Made by a program: the position numbers and the translations under genes. Under the pieces are notes generated by a model that was not told the origin of the DNA, did not search any database, and worked only from the letters and a program-made list of their open reading frames with translations. From Pseudomonadota bacterium (GTDB lineage Bacteria; Pseudomonadota; Alphaproteobacteria; Sphingomonadales; Sphingomonadaceae), in contig JAFAED010000533.1 of NCBI GenBank assembly GCA_023424275.1, positions 1-7,961 of the forward strand: a stretch of DNA of 7,961 bases, given 5' to 3'. This document shows positions 6,668-7,961 of this stretch, one piece after another. How positions within the stretch are numbered: the stretch's first letter is position 1; each line of letters starts with the position of its first letter.

Positions 6668-7720
6668 ATGGTTGCGGAAGCCTTGCCCCCTCTGGAAGAT
6701 CGTCTCGAAGCCGTCGCGCGCGCGCATGGCTTTGTCGCCTTCGGCATCGCCGATGCAGGCGCGGCACCGCAAACCGCGGCGCGGCTGGACCAGTGGCTGG
6801 CCGAGGGGCGTCACGGCGACATGATCTGGATGGAAAGCCGCGCCGAGCAGCGCGGATCGCCCAAAGGGCTATGGCCCGAGGTTCGGTCGGTCATCGCGCT
6901 CGGGATGAGTTATGCGCCGGCGTTCGACCCGTTGATGCTCGCCGATCATGCCGATCGCGGGCGCATTTCGGTTTATGCGCAGGGCGGCGATTATCATGAC
7001 GTCGTCAAAAAAGCGCTGAAGGCGGTCGCGCGCTGGCTGGTCGCCGAGGCGAAGGATGCCGAGGTCAAGGTGTTCGTCGACACCGCGCCGGTCATGGAAA
7101 AGCCTCTGTCGGCGGCGGCGGGGCTCGGCTGGCAAGGCAAGCACACCAACCTTGTCAGCCGTGAACATGGCAGCTGGCTGTTCCTTGGCGCGATCTACAC
7201 GACGCTCGACCTGACGGGCAGCAGCCCGGGACGCGACACATGCGGTAGCTGTTCGGCGTGCCAGGACGCCTGCCCGACGCAGGCCTTTCCCGCGCCGTAC
7301 CGGCTCGATGCGCGGCGCTGCATTTCCTACCTGACGATCGAGCATAATGGTCCGATCCCGGTCGCACTGCGGCGCGGGATCGGCAATCGCATCTATGGTT
7401 GCGACGATTGCCTGGCGGCCTGTCCGTGGAACAAGTTCGCCGACACTGCGCACGCCCACCGCGCTTTCCTGCCGCGCGCCGAGTTGGTTGCGCCGTCGCT
7501 TGCCGATCTGCTCGCGCTCGACGATGCCGGGTTCCGGCAGGTGTTTGCGGGATCGCCGATCAAGCGGATCGGGCGCGGGCGCATGGTGCGCAATGCCGCG
7601 ATTGCGGCTGGAAACAGCGGCGACCGGCAATTCGTACCGGCCCTCGAGCGGCTGGCGACCGATGATTCGCCGATGGTCGCCGACGCCGCGCTATGGGCGC
7701 TCGCCGAACTGGCGTCGTGA
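6668..7720 (+). CDS. queG: Epoxyqueuosine reductase QueG
   Basis: This 350-residue cytoplasmic iron-sulfur, cobalamin-dependent enzyme catalyses the last step of queuosine synthesis, reducing epoxyqueuosine to queuosine in the wobble position of tRNAs with GUN anticodons. VDTAPVMEK (137-145) contains the conserved acidic residue Asp138 expected in the active site. [10 protein letters not shown] (152-161) is also family-typical. Two 4Fe-4S clusters are indicated by [12 protein letters not shown] (192-203, Cys192/195/198/202), Cys218, and [10 protein letters not shown] (245-254, Cys245/248/252). A short HEAT-like tail, about 300-350, ends the protein and fits a tRNA-binding role. I chose the ATG at 6668 because the length and the start of family similarity fit. 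The frame stays open upstream to 6563, but that would overlap the divergent ATPase gene. No other queuosine gene is visible nearby. Confidence 0.94.
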   Translation: MVAEALPPLEDRLEAVARAHGFVAFGIADAGAAPQTAARLDQWLAEGRHGDMIWMESRAEQRGSPKGLWPEVRSVIALGMSYAPAFDPLMLADHADRGRISVYAQGGDYHDVVKKALKAVARWLVAEAKDAEVKVFVDTAPVMEKPLSAAAGLGWQGKHTNLVSREHGSWLFLGAIYTTLDLTGSSPGRDTCGSCSACQDACPTQAFPAPYRLDARRCISYLTIEHNGPIPVALRRGIGNRIYGCDDCLAACPWNKFADTAHAHRAFLPRAELVAPSLADLLALDDAGFRQVFAGSPIKRIGRGRMVRNAAIAAGNSGDRQFVPALERLATDDSPMVADAALWALAELAS

Positions 7721-7727
7721 CGTCATC

Positions 7728-7961
7728 CTATCTGCGCAGCGCGTCGATACAGCTTGGCACATTGGCATCGCGGCCCTCGGGCGTGCGCGCGTCGACATGG
7801 GTGGCGAGCGGGTCGGCGCCCGCTTTCGGCGCATAATAATAGATATCGAGAATGCAGGCGGCACCGGCGAACTGAAGTTTGCGGCCGGTGCCTTCGGCGA
7901 TATCGAGGCGGGGTTTGCCGACATTCCCAGCGCGGCCCGGGCCCCATGGCCGAAGAGGCGG
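7728..7961 (-). CDS. Conserved-looking hypothetical protein, C-terminal end (5' truncated by window)
   Basis: An open minus-strand frame enters from the right edge and stops at TAG (7730-7728), giving 77 residues and no start codon inside the window. It contains GNVGKPRLDIAEG, then KLQFAGAACILDIYYY, then THVDARTPEG, and ends in VPSCIDALRR. The two cysteines, about 44 residues apart, and the alternating hydrophobic strand ILDIYYY recall small secreted or lipoprotein-like hypothetical proteins of sphingomonads. In those, a G-x-P segment is followed by an aromatic/Cys-Leu-Asp strand and a late Cys. That resemblance is from memory and is not a functional assignment. I preferred this frame to the other two minus-strand frames, which give Arg/Ser/Pro-rich translations. 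It ends 7 bp from the queG stop. Confidence 0.65.
   Translation of the reverse strand, partial: PPLRPWGPGRAGNVGKPRLDIAEGTGRKLQFAGAACILDIYYYAPKAGADPLATHVDARTPEGRDANVPSCIDALRR

Noticed and set aside
6869..7630. Minus-strand open frame opposite queG
   Set aside because: QueG is unambiguous on the plus strand. The antisense product is Arg-rich and lacks motifs.
7691..7947. Two short minus-strand open frames with start codons at the right edge
   Set aside because: Both translate to Arg/Ser/Pro-rich sequence and overlap the queG end or the better third frame, which has a natural protein composition.

Overview
The window comes from a GC-rich alphaproteobacterial chromosome. The gene content and protein style (a CYP153-type P450, a GtrA/GT-C envelope pair, a Cys-containing small C-terminal protein at the right edge) point to a sphingomonad, perhaps Sphingopyxis-like. 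That placement is inferred from protein resemblance only; there is no rRNA or other marker here. The DNA is densely coding. The longest gap between genes is 87 bp, and I see no tRNA or rRNA gene, CRISPR array, insertion sequence, integrase or repeat array.

Layout from left to right. (1) Positions 1-2499, plus strand: the C-terminal end of an FAD-dependent oxidoreductase, a four-helix GtrA-family membrane protein, and a 620-residue GT-C type membrane protein with STT3/AglB-like acidic and histidine motifs. The last two overlap by ATGA. This looks like the end of an operon for polyprenyl-phosphate-linked sugar transfer in the envelope. (2) Positions 2506-6600, minus strand, transcribed right to left: a NatA-like ABC ATPase with a TTG start, its NatB-like permease (ATGA overlap), a CYP153-family cytochrome P450, and an exported MsrB methionine sulfoxide reductase. 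A perfect TTGACA hexamer overlapping the permease stop codon suggests that the P450 and msrB have their own promoter. (3) Positions 6668-7720, plus strand: queG, epoxyqueuosine reductase, divergent from the ABC operon across a 67-bp gap that holds a promoter-like pair with an inverted repeat in its spacer. (4) Positions 7728-7961, minus strand: the 3' end of a conserved-looking hypothetical gene with no start codon inside the window.

The genes form at least three unrelated functional units: envelope glycosylation, ABC export with alkane/fatty-chain oxidation and oxidative repair, and tRNA queuosine synthesis. The two convergent junctions are only 6 and 7 bp wide and contain no intrinsic terminator.

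I found no convincing new multi-gene system. The items most worth a second look are the STT3-like constellation in the GT-C protein, the CYP153 P450 with no redox partner nearby, the exported one-Cys MsrB just downstream of it, and the compact queG/ABC divergent control region.
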